Part shown: piece by piece, positions 45,517 through 55,097 of the stretch
Layout: every line of letters begins with the position of its first letter
Position numbering within the stretch: position 1 is the first letter of the stretch
Source of the DNA: an uncultured Neomegalonema sp.
GTDB taxonomy: Bacteria > Pseudomonadota > Alphaproteobacteria > Rhodobacterales > Rhodobacteraceae
NCBI GenBank assembly: GCA_938008165.1
Contig: CALLLP010000008.1
Coordinates: 1 to 64,000, forward strand
DNA: 64,000 bases
Direction: 5' to 3'
Translations under genes and position numbers: made by a program
Notes under the pieces: generated by a model
What the model was told of the DNA's origin: nothing
Databases searched by the model: none
Seen by the model: the letters and a program-made list of their open reading frames with translations, nothing else

Positions 45517-46419
45517 ATGGCCGCTGAGATCATTGACGGAAAAGCCTTTGCCGCGACCGTTCGCCAGAAAGTCGCGGGCCATGTCTCGCGCATGGTCGAA
45601 GAACACGGGATCAAGCCCGGCCTCGCCGTCGTGCTGGTGGGCGAAGACCCCGCCAGTCAGGTCTATGTGCGCAACAAGGGAAAGCAGACCGCCGAGGCGG
45701 GCATGGCCTCCTTCGAGCACAAGCTGCCCGCCGATACGGATGAGAGCACGTTGCTCGCGCTGGTCGAGCGCCTGAACGGCGATCCGTCGGTTCACGGCAT
45801 TCTTGTTCAACTGCCCCTGCCCGCGCATCTGAACTCTGACCTCATCATCAACACCATTGCGCCCGAAAAAGACGTCGACGGGTTCCATGTCGTCAATGTC
45901 GGACGTCTGGGCGCAGGGCTAAAATCGATGGTGCCCTGCACGCCGCTCGGCTCGCTGATGATGCTGAAGGATTATCACGGCGACCTGTCGGGCAAGACGG
46001 CGGTGGTTATCGGACGCTCCAACATCGTCGGCAAGCCGATGGCGCAATTGCTGCTGGGCGCGAATGCCACGCCGACCATCGCCCATTCGCGCACCCCCGA
46101 CCTGCCCGGCGTCGTACGACAGGCGGATATCGTCGTCGCGGCGGTCGGACGACCCGAGATGGTGCAAGGCGACTGGATCAAGCCCGGCGCAACCGTCATC
46201 GATGTAGGCATCAACCGCATTCCCGCCCCCGAAAAAGGCGAGGGCAAGCATAAGATCGTCGGCGATGTCCATTACGAAAGCGCCGCTCAGGTCGCCGGTG
46301 CCATTACGCCGGTGCCGGGCGGTGTCGGGCCGATGACGATTGCATGCCTCTTGGCCAATACCGTCACCGCCGCCGCCCGCGCCGCGAACTTGCCCGAACC
46401 TGAAGGATTGACGGCCTGA
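45517..46419 (+). CDS. folD: methylenetetrahydrofolate dehydrogenase / cyclohydrolase
   Basis: 300 residues. [15 protein letters not shown] carries the YxxxK catalytic pair, [13 protein letters not shown] the substrate strand, [11 protein letters not shown] and [19 protein letters not shown] the NADP site, and [12 protein letters not shown]-like [20 protein letters not shown] the C-terminal signature. It interconverts 5,10-methylene- and 10-formyl-THF. AGGAAACGATAGT precedes the ATG. Confidence 0.96.
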   Translation: MAAEIIDGKAFAATVRQKVAGHVSRMVEEHGIKPGLAVVLVGEDPASQVYVRNKGKQTAEAGMASFEHKLPADTDESTLLALVERLNGDPSVHGILVQLPLPAHLNSDLIINTIAPEKDVDGFHVVNVGRLGAGLKSMVPCTPLGSLMMLKDYHGDLSGKTAVVIGRSNIVGKPMAQLLLGANATPTIAHSRTPDLPGVVRQADIVVAAVGRPEMVQGDWIKPGATVIDVGINRIPAPEKGEGKHKIVGDVHYESAAQVAGAITPVPGGVGPMTIACLLANTVTAAARAANLPEPEGLTA

Positions 46420-46429
46420 GCGGCATCCC

Positions 46430-47317
46430 ATGAGCGTCGAGCCGGTCGAAGATCGCGTTTTCAAAGGCATCATCCTGATGATGCTTGCCTTTCTGGTTTT
46501 TACCGGCATCGATACAAGCGCAAAATGGCTGGTCTTGGCGGGCATGGCCCCGCTTCAGGTGGTGTTTGTGCGCTATGCGGGACATGCGCTGATTTCGCTG
46601 ATGGTCGTGCTGCCGCAGGAAGGCCGCGCGCTGTTCCATTCGGAAAACCTCAAGCTGGAGATCCTGCGCGGGGTCTTTCTTCTCGGCTCGACGATCTGCA
46701 ACTTTACAGCCGTCAAATACCTGTCCCTGACCTTCACCACGGCGATCTTTTTCACGACGCCGCTGGTCGTCTGCGCCCTGTCGATCCCTCTTTTGGGCGA
46801 AAAAGTGGGGCCTCGGCGCTGGGCGGCGATCTTCGTGGGGTTCATCGGGGTGCTGGTCGCGATCCGCCCTTGGGGAGAAGACGTTCACTGGGCGATCTTT
46901 TTCTCGCTGGGGGCGGTCATGATGGCGTCGTGCTATTTCGTGCTGACCCGCCGTCTGGCCGGGGTGGATTCGGCGGCGACACAGCAATTCTATTCCGCCG
47001 GATTGGCCACCATCCTGATGGCCCCCGTTGCGCTGATGGATTGGTCATGGCCCACCGATACCGCGTCCTGGACAGCGTTTTCCCTGATTGGGATCTTCGG
47101 CTGGGCCGGGCATCAACTCTTGGTCGTGGCCCATCGCTGCGCGCCCGCATCGACCTTGTCGCCGTTCGTCTATGTACAGATCATCTACATGACCGCATCA
47201 AGCTGGATCATCTTCAATCAACCGCCCGAAGGATGGCATATCGTCGGGGCCGCGATCATCCTGTGCAGCGGTCTGTATATCTGGATGCGCGAGCGCAGCT
47301 TGCAGGCCGGTCGATGA
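46430..47317 (+). CDS. EamA/DMT family transporter
   Basis: 295 residues with ten predicted membrane helices in two EamA repeats. MLAFLVFTGIDTSAKWL starts repeat one, and PLLGEKVGPRRWAAIFVGFIGVLVAIRP closes it in the usual way (shown as the conserved GEK..RR.A..GF.GV pattern). It exports or exchanges an unknown metabolite. It lies 10 nt after folD, so the two are probably co-transcribed. Confidence 0.88.
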   Translation: MSVEPVEDRVFKGIILMMLAFLVFTGIDTSAKWLVLAGMAPLQVVFVRYAGHALISLMVVLPQEGRALFHSENLKLEILRGVFLLGSTICNFTAVKYLSLTFTTAIFFTTPLVVCALSIPLLGEKVGPRRWAAIFVGFIGVLVAIRPWGEDVHWAIFFSLGAVMMASCYFVLTRRLAGVDSAATQQFYSAGLATILMAPVALMDWSWPTDTASWTAFSLIGIFGWAGHQLLVVAHRCAPASTLSPFVYVQIIYMTASSWIIFNQPPEGWHIVGAAIILCSGLYIWMRERSLQAGR

Positions 47318-47320
47318 CGA

Positions 47321-47605
47321 TCACGTCAGCGCCCATGACTGAACATCCTTTGATCGGATGATGGGCGCGACATCCCGGTCGAACACCTTGAAATGATCGG
47401 AGTCCAGATGTGCTGTAAATGCATCCGCATTCTCGTATATCTCGTAGAGCAGCACCCGTTCGGCCATTTTTGTACAGACCGAGACATCGAAGCGATGACA
47501 ATCCGGTTCTTTTTCGAGACTGTCCCGCGCCTGTTGCTGCACCCGCGCGAGAAAAGCGGCTCCTTCCCCCGGTTCAACGTCGAAAACGACCGTGACAACA
47601 AACAT
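47321..47605 (-). CDS. antibiotic biosynthesis monooxygenase (ABM) domain protein
   Basis: 94 residues: a dimeric ferredoxin-like fold protein. FVVTVVFDVEPGEGAAFLAR, the C/H-containing EPDCHRFDVSV and LLYEIYENADAFTAHLDSDH are the three ABM family blocks (compare YgiN/LsrG). Members are quinol monooxygenases or isomerases without cofactor. Function here is not specified. It is convergent with the EamA gene and divergent from the SMP-30 gene. Confidence 0.85.
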   Translation of the reverse strand: MFVVTVVFDVEPGEGAAFLARVQQQARDSLEKEPDCHRFDVSVCTKMAERVLLYEIYENADAFTAHLDSDHFKVFDRDVAPIIRSKDVQSWALT

Positions 47606-47738
47606 ATCTGTGCCTCATAGTTAACAGCGTGCGATGGACGCGAGCGATCTCAAGAACGATGGGATTATTGCCCAACCGCAGATCGCGTTTCAGACGTCAT
47701 GTAGTTCTTCGTTCAACAAGGGGTGTGCAGGTACAAAG

Positions 47739-48752
47739 ATGACATTACCCCTCAATCGCCTTTCGTCACATGGAAATGGTCTCGTGCGGCCCGAATGTGT
47801 TGTGGCCCATGAATCTGGGTGGCTGTTTGCCCCCTATTGCGACGGGCCGGGCGGCATCAGCGCCATATCGCCGACCGGAAATGTCCATACGCACCGGGTC
47901 GGACAATCGGGACCGGATGTCCCCGATATTCTCTTTCCCAACGGAATCGCGCTGGAAGATGGCGGCAGCTTTCTGATTGCGCATCTGGGTCAGGAAACGG
48001 GCGGCATCTATCGGCTATCGACCGATGCCACCGCATACTGCATCACCGATACGGTCGAGGGAGGCCCGATGCCCCCCGCAAATTTCGTGGCTCCCGACAG
48101 CAAGGGCCGCCTGTGGATCACGATCTCCACCACCTGCATCCCCCGCGCGCAGGATTATCGCCCCGATGCCGCGAGCGGCTATATCGCGCTGCATGATGCG
48201 AAGGGCACGCGCATCGTGGCCGATGGTCTGGGATATACCAACGAATGCCTGCTGTCGGCGGATGAGCGCACGCTCTGGGTCAACGAGACCTTCGCGCGCC
48301 GCCTGACGGCCTTCGATGTCACGGAGGACGGATTGGCAAACCGGCGGGTCGTCGCGACCTTCGACACGGGCACCTATCCCGACGGAATTGCCGAAGCGGT
48401 GGACGGATCGCTGTTCATCGCGTCGATCGTTTCCAATCGTATCTTGCGGGTCTGGCCGGATGGCCGGATCGAAACGCTGGTCGAGGATGTCGATTCCGCG
48501 CATCTGGACAGGGTGGAGACGGCCTTTCAAGGCGGCACCATGGGCCGCCCCCATCTCGATTCCGTTCATTCCCGGCGGCTTAGCAACATTTCGAATATTG
48601 CATTCGGCGGTAAAGATCGCAAAACAGCCTTTCTTGGATGCCTGCTCGGCGACCATGTAATGTCTTTCGACAGTCCAGTCGCCGGGCGTGCCCTGCCCCA
48701 TTGGACCCATCATATCGACCCCCTCATCGACAGCTTCGGAGCGACGACGTGA
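47739..48752 (+). CDS. SMP-30/gluconolactonase/LRE-like beta-propeller hydrolase
   Basis: 337 residues. RPECVVAHESGWLFAPYCDG is the first propeller strand with the metal-binding Glu; LFPNGIALEDGG, DSKGRLWITIST and YTNECLLSADERTLWVNETF are the later metal and strand blocks. Family members open sugar lactones. The start MTLPLNRLSS at 47739 is a best guess; an in-frame ATG at 47634 gives an unlikely N terminus. The stop overlaps the next GTG, so it heads a probable three-gene operon. Confidence 0.8.
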   Translation: MTLPLNRLSSHGNGLVRPECVVAHESGWLFAPYCDGPGGISAISPTGNVHTHRVGQSGPDVPDILFPNGIALEDGGSFLIAHLGQETGGIYRLSTDATAYCITDTVEGGPMPPANFVAPDSKGRLWITISTTCIPRAQDYRPDAASGYIALHDAKGTRIVADGLGYTNECLLSADERTLWVNETFARRLTAFDVTEDGLANRRVVATFDTGTYPDGIAEAVDGSLFIASIVSNRILRVWPDGRIETLVEDVDSAHLDRVETAFQGGTMGRPHLDSVHSRRLSNISNIAFGGKDRKTAFLGCLLGDHVMSFDSPVAGRALPHWTHHIDPLIDSFGATT

Positions 48753-49843
48753 AAAGTAACAACACCTTCCGCATTGCCCTGTTTCCCGGCGACGGCATTG
48801 GCGAGGAAATCACCGACCCGACCCGCATCCTGCTCGATGAGGTTGCCGCGCGCGTTGGCGGTTTCGGCTTTGACTGGGAACCCTGCGATGCGGGGGCCGC
48901 CTATTACCGCAAGCATGGCACCGCCCTGCCGGAACAATCGATCAAGACCGCCCGCGCGGCGGATGCGATCCTGCTGGCGGCGATGGGGTTGCCGGATGTG
49001 CGCTATGCCGATGGGCGCGAGATGACGCCGCAGATCGATATCCGCTTCGAATACGGTCTCTATGCCGGGGTGCGCCCGGTCAAGCCGGTGCCCGGCGTGC
49101 GGGCCATCCTCGCCGACCCCCGCGCCCATGACATCGACTACGTCATCATCCGCGAATCCATCGAGGGGCTGTTCGCCCCCATCGCCCCCGGAACGCGCGA
49201 TGGCGACAAGGAAGCGCGCGAAACGATGGTGATTACGCGCCCCGTCTGCGAAAAATTGTTCGATTTCGCGTTCCGTCTGGCAGAAGAACGGGGCGGACAG
49301 AAAAAAGTCACCTCGGTCGACAAGGCCAATGTGTTTCAGGCTTTCGCTTTCTGGCGCGATATTTTCTACGAGCGGGCCAAGGGATTCGGAGGGATCAGCG
49401 CCGATCACGCCTATGTCGATGCCTTTGCCATGACGATGGTGCAAAAGCCATGGAGCATCGATGTGGCAGTCACCGAGAATATGTTCGGCGACATTCTGTC
49501 CGATCTCGGAGCCGCGCTGATGGGGGGCATGGGCTATGCGCCCTCCGCCGATATTGGCGACGATCATGCGGTTTTTCAGCCCTGCCACGGGTCGGCCCCG
49601 GATATTGCGGGCAAGGGATTGGCGAATCCCACCGCGATGATCCTGTCGGCGGCGATGATGCTGGAATGGCTGGGCGCGCGCCATGGCAGCAGCGAAGCAG
49701 GCGTCGCGGCATCCACCCTGCGCCGGGCCGTGGAAGGCGCATTCGGCGGCGGGCGTCTCATCACCTGCGAATTGGGCGGCGATGCGGGAACCGAGGCCGT
49801 CTTCACGGCGGTGAGGGATGCGCTGGCCCGCGTCGATGTCTGA
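48749..49843 (+). CDS. isocitrate/isopropylmalate/tartrate dehydrogenase family protein
   Basis: 364 residues. FRIALFPGDGIGEEITDPTR, YVIIRESIEGLFAPIAPGTR, SVDKANVFQAFAFWRDIF, VAVTENMFGDILSDLGAALM and FQPCHGSAPDIAGKGLANPT are the diagnostic metal and NAD blocks of beta-decarboxylating dehydrogenases. The substrate loop differs from LeuB and Icd, closer to tartrate/homoisocitrate types, but I cannot decide. The start is a GTG overlapping the SMP-30 stop (GTGA). The next gene overlaps its end by 8 nt. Confidence 0.85.
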   Translation: MKSNNTFRIALFPGDGIGEEITDPTRILLDEVAARVGGFGFDWEPCDAGAAYYRKHGTALPEQSIKTARAADAILLAAMGLPDVRYADGREMTPQIDIRFEYGLYAGVRPVKPVPGVRAILADPRAHDIDYVIIRESIEGLFAPIAPGTRDGDKEARETMVITRPVCEKLFDFAFRLAEERGGQKKVTSVDKANVFQAFAFWRDIFYERAKGFGGISADHAYVDAFAMTMVQKPWSIDVAVTENMFGDILSDLGAALMGGMGYAPSADIGDDHAVFQPCHGSAPDIAGKGLANPTAMILSAAMMLEWLGARHGSSEAGVAASTLRRAVEGAFGGGRLITCELGGDAGTEAVFTAVRDALARVDV

Positions 49844-50864
49844 GCTTGCCACGGTTGCAGTGGTCGGGGCGGGTTATTTCGGGCGCTTTCACCTCGATGC
49901 ATGGCACCGGATGGAGGACATCACCCTCGTCGGGCTCAGCGAACACGATGCCGGACGGGCGATGGAAATGCGCGATGCCTATCCGGGCCTTGCCACCTAT
50001 GACGATGCGCTCGATATGGTCCGGGCCGCGCGCCCGGCAGTCGTGGACATCACCGCGCCCCCTCCGGCGCATCTCGACCTGATCCGTGCGCTGTCGCCCC
50101 ATGTGACGCATATCATCTGTCAGAAACCCTTCTGCGGAAGTCTCGACACGGCCCGCGAGGCGATCGGGATCGCCGCCGAGAACGGCTGTCACCTCGCGAT
50201 TCACGAGAATGTCCGCTACCAGCCATGGTATCGCGAGGCAAAGCGGTTGATGGATGCCGGAGCGCTCGGCGAACTCTATCAGATCACCTTTCGGATGCGC
50301 ACCGGCGACGGGCAGGGACCGGAAGCGTATCTGGATCGGCAACCCTATTTCCAGTCGATGCCGCGCTTTCTGGTCCATGAAACCGCGATCCACTGGATCG
50401 ATACCTTTCGCTATCTGATGGGCGAAATCCACGATGTCAGCGCCCATCTGCGTCGCCTGAACCCGGCAATCGCGGGGGAGGATGCCGGGTTGATCCTGTT
50501 TGAATTCGACAATGGAGCGCGGGGAGTATTCGACGGAAACCGCCTGTCGGATCATGTTGCGCAAAACCGCCGCCTGACCATGGGCGAAATGTGGATCGAG
50601 GGGTCAGAGGGTACGCTGAGGCTGGATGGCGACGGGCGGCTGTGGCTGCGCGCTTTTGGCGAAAACGACGAAATCGAGCATATCTTCGACTGGCGCGACC
50701 ATCTGTTCGGTGGCGATTGCGTCTATCTCACCAACCGCGCGACGCTCGACGCATGGCGCCGGGGCGACGAGCCGGAAACGGCGGCAGGACAGTATATCCG
50801 CAATCAGGAACTGGTGGAGACGATCTATGCCGGGGCGAGTTGGAATGCTGATCAACATTCCTGA
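49836..50864 (+). CDS. Gfo/Idh/MocA family oxidoreductase
   Basis: 342 residues. VAVVGAGYFGRFHLDAWHRM is the NAD(P) Rossmann motif. IICQKPFCGSLDTAREAI is the usual EKP-type catalytic lysine block, here QKP. HETAIHWIDTFRYLMG is the second active-site histidine segment. Members oxidise sugars, inositols or reduce related compounds. The overlap with the dehydrogenase gene and the SMP-30 gene upstream suggest a sugar-acid catabolic operon. No transporter is adjacent. Confidence 0.88.
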   Translation: MSELATVAVVGAGYFGRFHLDAWHRMEDITLVGLSEHDAGRAMEMRDAYPGLATYDDALDMVRAARPAVVDITAPPPAHLDLIRALSPHVTHIICQKPFCGSLDTAREAIGIAAENGCHLAIHENVRYQPWYREAKRLMDAGALGELYQITFRMRTGDGQGPEAYLDRQPYFQSMPRFLVHETAIHWIDTFRYLMGEIHDVSAHLRRLNPAIAGEDAGLILFEFDNGARGVFDGNRLSDHVAQNRRLTMGEMWIEGSEGTLRLDGDGRLWLRAFGENDEIEHIFDWRDHLFGGDCVYLTNRATLDAWRRGDEPETAAGQYIRNQELVETIYAGASWNADQHS

Positions 50865-50884
50865 AAATTACCATGGAATGAACG

Positions 50885-50967
50885 CGATCAGATTGAGCCA
50901 CAAATGCCCGTCAATGCACAACTCTTGGCGTAATTTCTGACCCGACTTGATCGCGTTTCACTCTAAG
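50885..50967. repeat. dispersed intergenic repeat, copy C
   Basis: Same orientation as copy A (9629-9711). Conserved blocks are CGATCAG, TGAGCCA, TCTTGGCG, CTGA and CCGACTTG, ending in CTCTAAG. The final 5 nt provide the stop codon (50963-50965) of the convergent hydrolase gene. Confidence 0.8.
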
Positions 50968-51787
50968 GCCCAGCCTTCTCGAACCAGTCGAGCGCCAGCG
51001 CCGCCCAGCCCTTCGGGATCGCATGGCCGCCGGGATGAAGCGCCATTTCCAGCCATGCCCCCTCGCCGCATCCAGTCCAGCGGCGGATCTGATATGCATC
51101 GCGGCGGTCGAATCCGTCCGGCGCATCCGTTGTGCATCCAGCGGCGGCGCGCAGGATGGTCAGGCCCGCGAACACATCCCCCTGCTGGATACCGCTGCCC
51201 ACAATCCGCCCTTCGAGCGGGACAACCGGGTCGGACCATCCATGGGTATGGTGCAGCTTCACCGGCCCCTCGCATTCCTGCGGCAGCGGCCGCCAGAGCA
51301 ATCCGGCAATCGGCGTATAGGCGGCAAAGGTTTCGGGTGCGGAGCAGGCCACGCGCCACACCATCATCCCCCCCAGCGAGAACCCCGCCAGAACCACGCG
51401 GTCTGGATCGATGTCAAAGCGCTCCACCGCATCCTCCGCCACCGATGCGAGAAAGGCGATGTCATCGCGGGCCGCCGGGTTTTGCCGTACATTCCACGAG
51501 CCGCCCCCGTCGCCCGGACGGCGTGGCATCCCTTGCGGTGCGAGAATCGCATAGCCCCGCGTATTGAGCGCCTCGACAAGACCGCGATTGCGCACAAGTC
51601 CCACGCCCCGGCCGCCCCAACCATGCAGGAAGATCACCGCCGGATGCGGCCCCTCTCCGGCGGGGGCCTCAGCATGATAAAAGCCTCCTTCGATCTCGCA
51701 GGGTGTTTGCGCCTCGCCGCAGGCCAATGCGGGCAGCGAGATGAGCGACAATGCCGCCGCGCATAGCCATGTCCAAGCCTGTGTCAT
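50963..51787 (-). CDS. secreted esterase of the PHB depolymerase/LpqC type
   Basis: 274 residues. The signal peptide MTQAWTWLCAAALSLISLPA is followed by FYHAEAPAGEGPHPAVIFLH and GWGGRG, the oxyanion region. VVLAGFSLGGMMVWRVACS carries the nucleophile in GFSLG. A later HHTHGWSDPVVPLEGR holds the acid and MALHPGGHAIPKGW the catalytic histidine. It probably cleaves short-chain esters (including feruloyl or hydroxybutyrate esters) in the periplasm. Its last codon lies in a dispersed repeat. Confidence 0.86.
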   Translation of the reverse strand: MTQAWTWLCAAALSLISLPALACGEAQTPCEIEGGFYHAEAPAGEGPHPAVIFLHGWGGRGVGLVRNRGLVEALNTRGYAILAPQGMPRRPGDGGGSWNVRQNPAARDDIAFLASVAEDAVERFDIDPDRVVLAGFSLGGMMVWRVACSAPETFAAYTPIAGLLWRPLPQECEGPVKLHHTHGWSDPVVPLEGRIVGSGIQQGDVFAGLTILRAAAGCTTDAPDGFDRRDAYQIRRWTGCGEGAWLEMALHPGGHAIPKGWAALALDWFEKAGP

Positions 51788-51874
51788 CGACCGTTCCCCT
51801 TATCTGCCTTTGACAATAGGGCTTTGCCGGACCCAATCACGCGCATCGGCGATCACATTCTGCGGCGGCGCCCA

Positions 51875-52615
51875 TCAATAGGTCGCCCGCCCCCCGCTGA
51901 GATCGAAGACACCGCCGGTCGTGAAGCTGTTTTCCGATGAGCAAAGCCACGCGATCATCCCGGCCACTTCATCAACCGTGACGAACCGCCCGCGCGGGAT
52001 TTTTGAGAGCATATAGTCGATATGCTCCTGTTTCATCTGGTCGAAAATGGCGGTGCGGGCGGCGGCGGGGGTGACGCAATTGACGGCAATGTCATGGTCC
52101 GCCAATTCCTTGCCCAGCGATTTCGTCAGGGCGATCACCCCCGCTTTCGAGGCGGAATAGGCGCTGGCATTGGGATTGCCCTCTTTTCCGGCGATCGAGG
52201 CGACACTGACGATCCGCCCGTAGCCGTTCTTCGTCATTCCCGGCACGACGGCTTTGCAGCAATGAAACGGCCCATCGAGATTGATGGCCATCACCCGCCG
52301 CCATTCTTCGACCGGATACTCGGCGACTGTCGCATTATCGCCCGCTACTCCGGCATTGTTCACGAGAATGTCGATGCGCCCCATCTCGGCTTCACTGCGC
52401 GCGGCGGCAGACCGAACAGCGTCCCAATCCGCAAGATCGACTTCGATGAAAGCCGCCCCGATCTCCTGCGCCGTGCGCTCGGCAAGGCCGCGGTCCCGAT
52501 CCCAGAGCGTCACCGTCGCGCCGCCCGTGATCAACCGCTCCGCGACGGCCCGCCCGATTCCCTGCGCCCCGCCGGTGACGACCGCGAAACGGTCTTTGAC
52601 ATCGATATGATTCAT
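51875..52615 (-). CDS. SDR family oxidoreductase (3-oxoacyl-ACP reductase-like)
   Basis: 246 residues, classical SDR. VVTGGAQGIGRAVAERLI is the TGxxxGxG motif, ILVNNAGVAGDN the NNAG block, IVSVASIAGKEG the catalytic Ser region and YSASKAGVIALTKSLGKEL the YxxxK pair. The C-terminal SENSFTTGGVFDLSGGRATY is typical of the FabG-like group. The substrate is unknown. Upstream neighbours on the same strand are a DMT transporter and mmsA, though gaps are small but not coupled. Confidence 0.88.
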   Translation of the reverse strand: MNHIDVKDRFAVVTGGAQGIGRAVAERLITGGATVTLWDRDRGLAERTAQEIGAAFIEVDLADWDAVRSAAARSEAEMGRIDILVNNAGVAGDNATVAEYPVEEWRRVMAINLDGPFHCCKAVVPGMTKNGYGRIVSVASIAGKEGNPNASAYSASKAGVIALTKSLGKELADHDIAVNCVTPAAARTAIFDQMKQEHIDYMLSKIPRGRFVTVDEVAGMIAWLCSSENSFTTGGVFDLSGGRATY

Positions 52616-52678
52616 CTTTGGCTCCCCTGTTTTGCCCCAGCTTAAAGCGCCGTATAGAGGGGGGAAAGGGGGGCCTCG

Positions 52679-53524
52679 CTATCCCTTTGACAACCGCAGC
52701 AATCCGGCACCGATCAGCGTCAGCATCGTCGAGACGACCTTCGGCAGATCGAGCCGCTCGCCCATGAACGCCACGCCGATCAACAAGGCAAAGACGATCG
52801 AGGTCTCGCGCAGGGCCGTCACCAGCGCAATCGGAGCATGCATAAAGGCATTCACCACCATCGCATAGGCGATAAAGGATGCCCCGCCGCCGATCAGGAC
52901 AACCCGGCCCATGCCGCGCAAATCGCGCATAAAGCCCGGCCTGACCGCCGATCCGATGGCCATATAGAGGGCCGTATTCCCCAGCGTAGACCATGCATAG
53001 AATCCCAGCGCCGTGCCCGCCACCCGCGCGCCCGTGCCATCGACCAGCGAATATCCAGCGATGAAACATCCGGTGACCAGCGCCATCATCGCCGCCTTGC
53101 GATTACGCAGCCCATCGCGCTGACGCACCAGGCTGAGGCTCATGATCCCCGCTGCGATGATCCCGATGGCGATCAACTCCATCGCCTCCAACGCCACGCC
53201 CAGAAGCGTCACCGACACGCCCCCCACGATCAGCGGCGCCACGCCGCGCGCAATGGGATACACTTGGGTCAGATCGCCCATGCGATAGGCTGTGCCGAGA
53301 AAAAACTGATAGCCGATATGCAGCGCAATGCTGGCCACAAACCATGGCCAGCACGCCCAGTCCGGCACCGCCGCAAAAGGCAAGGCGAGCAGGGCGAAAA
53401 CACCCTGCCCCATCACAACGGCGGCAATGCCGAGCGTTTTATCCGCCCCGCTCTTGACCAAGGCATTCCAGACAGCGTGCAGAATCGCCGCCCCGATCAC
53501 CATGGCAAAGATGCCGCCGCTCAC
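52679..53524 (-). CDS. EamA/DMT family transporter
   Basis: 281 residues with about ten membrane helices. MVIGAAILHAVWNALVKSGA is the typical EamA N terminus, and VYPIARGVAPLIVGGVSVTL and LRETSIVFALLIGVAFMGER are the repeat-closing blocks. The exported metabolite is unknown. Its start is directly next to the mmsA stop (53526), suggesting one transcript mmsA - eamA. Confidence 0.87.
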   Translation of the reverse strand: MSGGIFAMVIGAAILHAVWNALVKSGADKTLGIAAVVMGQGVFALLALPFAAVPDWACWPWFVASIALHIGYQFFLGTAYRMGDLTQVYPIARGVAPLIVGGVSVTLLGVALEAMELIAIGIIAAGIMSLSLVRQRDGLRNRKAAMMALVTGCFIAGYSLVDGTGARVAGTALGFYAWSTLGNTALYMAIGSAVRPGFMRDLRGMGRVVLIGGGASFIAYAMVVNAFMHAPIALVTALRETSIVFALLIGVAFMGERLDLPKVVSTMLTLIGAGLLRLSKG

Positions 53525-53525
53525 T

Positions 53526-55022
53526 CTATTCCATGACCGGAATCGAGAATTCCGCGCCTTCCTTCACACCCGAAGGCCAGCGCGCGGTGACGGTCTTCGT
53601 GCGCGTCCAAAAGCGGATCGAATCGGTGCCGTGCTGATTGAGATCGCCAAAGCTCGACGCCTTCCACCCGCCAAAGGAATGATAGGCCAGCGGCACGGGA
53701 ATCGGCACATTCACCCCGACCATCCCGATATTGATCCGCGCCGCAAAATCGCGCGCCGCATCGCCATCGCGGGTATAGATCGAAACGCCATTGCCGTATT
53801 CGTGCTTCATCGGCAATGCCAGCGCTTCCTCATAGGTTTTCGTCCGCACGACCGACAGAACGGGGCCGAAAATCTCGGTTTTGTAGATGTCCATATCCGG
53901 CGTCACCTCGTCGAACAGGCACCCGCCGACAAAAAAGCCGTTCTCGTATCCCTGCCGCGAGAACCCGCGCCCATCGATGACCAGCTTCGCGCCCTCGCTG
54001 ACGCCGGTATCGATCAGGCCGAGGATTTTCTCCTTGGCCGCGGCGGTGACGACCGGCCCGAAATCGGCCTTGTCATCGGTATAGGGGCCGACATTCAGCT
54101 CCTCCACGCGGGGTTTGAGCTTGGCAATCAGGTTATCCGCCGTTTCCTGCCCCACAGGCACCGCAACCGAAATCGCCATGCAGCGCTCGCCCGCCGAGCC
54201 ATAGCCCGCCCCGATCAACGCATCCGCCGCCTGATCGAGATCGGCATCGGGCATGATAATCATGTGGTTCTTCGCCCCGCCAAAGCATTGCGCCCGCTTG
54301 CCATGGGCCGTGGCCGAGGCATAAACGCTCGCCGCGATGGGGGTCGAGCCGACAAAGCTGATCGCACCGATATCTGGATGCGCACAGATCGCATCCACGA
54401 CCTCCTTGTCGCCCTGCACCACCTGAAAGATACCATCGGGCAGACCCGCCTCCTTGAACAATTCCGCGATTCGCAGCGGAACGGAGGGATCGCGCTCAGA
54501 GGGCTTGAGGATAAAGGCATTGCCGCAGGCGATAGCCGGAGCCGCCATCCAGAGCGGGATCATCGCCGGAAAGTTGAACGGTGTGATTCCCGCCCCGATT
54601 CCGACCGGCTGACGCATCGAATACATGTCGATTCCCGGCCCGGCCCCTTCCGTGAACTCCCCCTTCAGCAGATGAGGGGCCGCCATGACGAATTCCACGA
54701 CTTCGAGACCGCGCTGAATATCGCCCTCGGAATCAACGACCGTCTTGCCATGCTCACGCGACAATTCTTCGGCCATCGAGCGCTTGTCACGCTCCAGCAA
54801 TGCCGCCAACCGCATGAAGACACGCGCGCGCTTCTGCGGGTTTTGCGCGGCCCAGTCAGGCTGTGCAGCCTTGGCGATGGCGACCGCCTCGTCCAGCTCG
54901 GACCTGCTCGCCAGCGGTGTGCGCTTCTCCGTCTCGCCCGTTGCGGGATTGAAGACATCCGAGAACCGCCCACTGGTCCCCTCACGGTGATCGCCGCCGA
55001 TGTAATGTGTCAGATCGAGCAT
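53526..55022 (-). CDS. mmsA: CoA-acylating methylmalonate-semialdehyde dehydrogenase
   Basis: 498 residues. The family N terminus LTHYIGGDHREGTSGRFSDV is followed by GITPFNFPAMIPLWM, FVGSTPIAASVYASATAHGK, the catalytic AGYGSAGERCMAISVAVPVG (Cys in ERCMA) and GGWKASSFGDLNQHG. It converts methylmalonate semialdehyde to propionyl-CoA in valine and inositol degradation. mmsB at 44543 supplies its substrate but is not in the same operon. Confidence 0.95.
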   Translation of the reverse strand: MLDLTHYIGGDHREGTSGRFSDVFNPATGETEKRTPLASRSELDEAVAIAKAAQPDWAAQNPQKRARVFMRLAALLERDKRSMAEELSREHGKTVVDSEGDIQRGLEVVEFVMAAPHLLKGEFTEGAGPGIDMYSMRQPVGIGAGITPFNFPAMIPLWMAAPAIACGNAFILKPSERDPSVPLRIAELFKEAGLPDGIFQVVQGDKEVVDAICAHPDIGAISFVGSTPIAASVYASATAHGKRAQCFGGAKNHMIIMPDADLDQAADALIGAGYGSAGERCMAISVAVPVGQETADNLIAKLKPRVEELNVGPYTDDKADFGPVVTAAAKEKILGLIDTGVSEGAKLVIDGRGFSRQGYENGFFVGGCLFDEVTPDMDIYKTEIFGPVLSVVRTKTYEEALALPMKHEYGNGVSIYTRDGDAARDFAARINIGMVGVNVPIPVPLAYHSFGGWKASSFGDLNQHGTDSIRFWTRTKTVTARWPSGVKEGAEFSIPVME

Positions 55023-55097
55023 GGTTTCCTCGCGTGATTGATCATTTCGCAGCGAACCTAGACGGACGGCTCTAAGAGCGCTAGGAAAAGCCGCACC

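Noticed and set aside
44543-55022. A single valine-degradation operon joining mmsB and mmsA
   Set aside because: Same strand but about 8 kb apart, with several plus-strand genes and unrelated genes between them.
53328-55037. A 569-residue plus-strand frame opposite mmsA
   Set aside because: Shadow of mmsA, which has all catalytic motifs; the antisense product has no recognisable domain.
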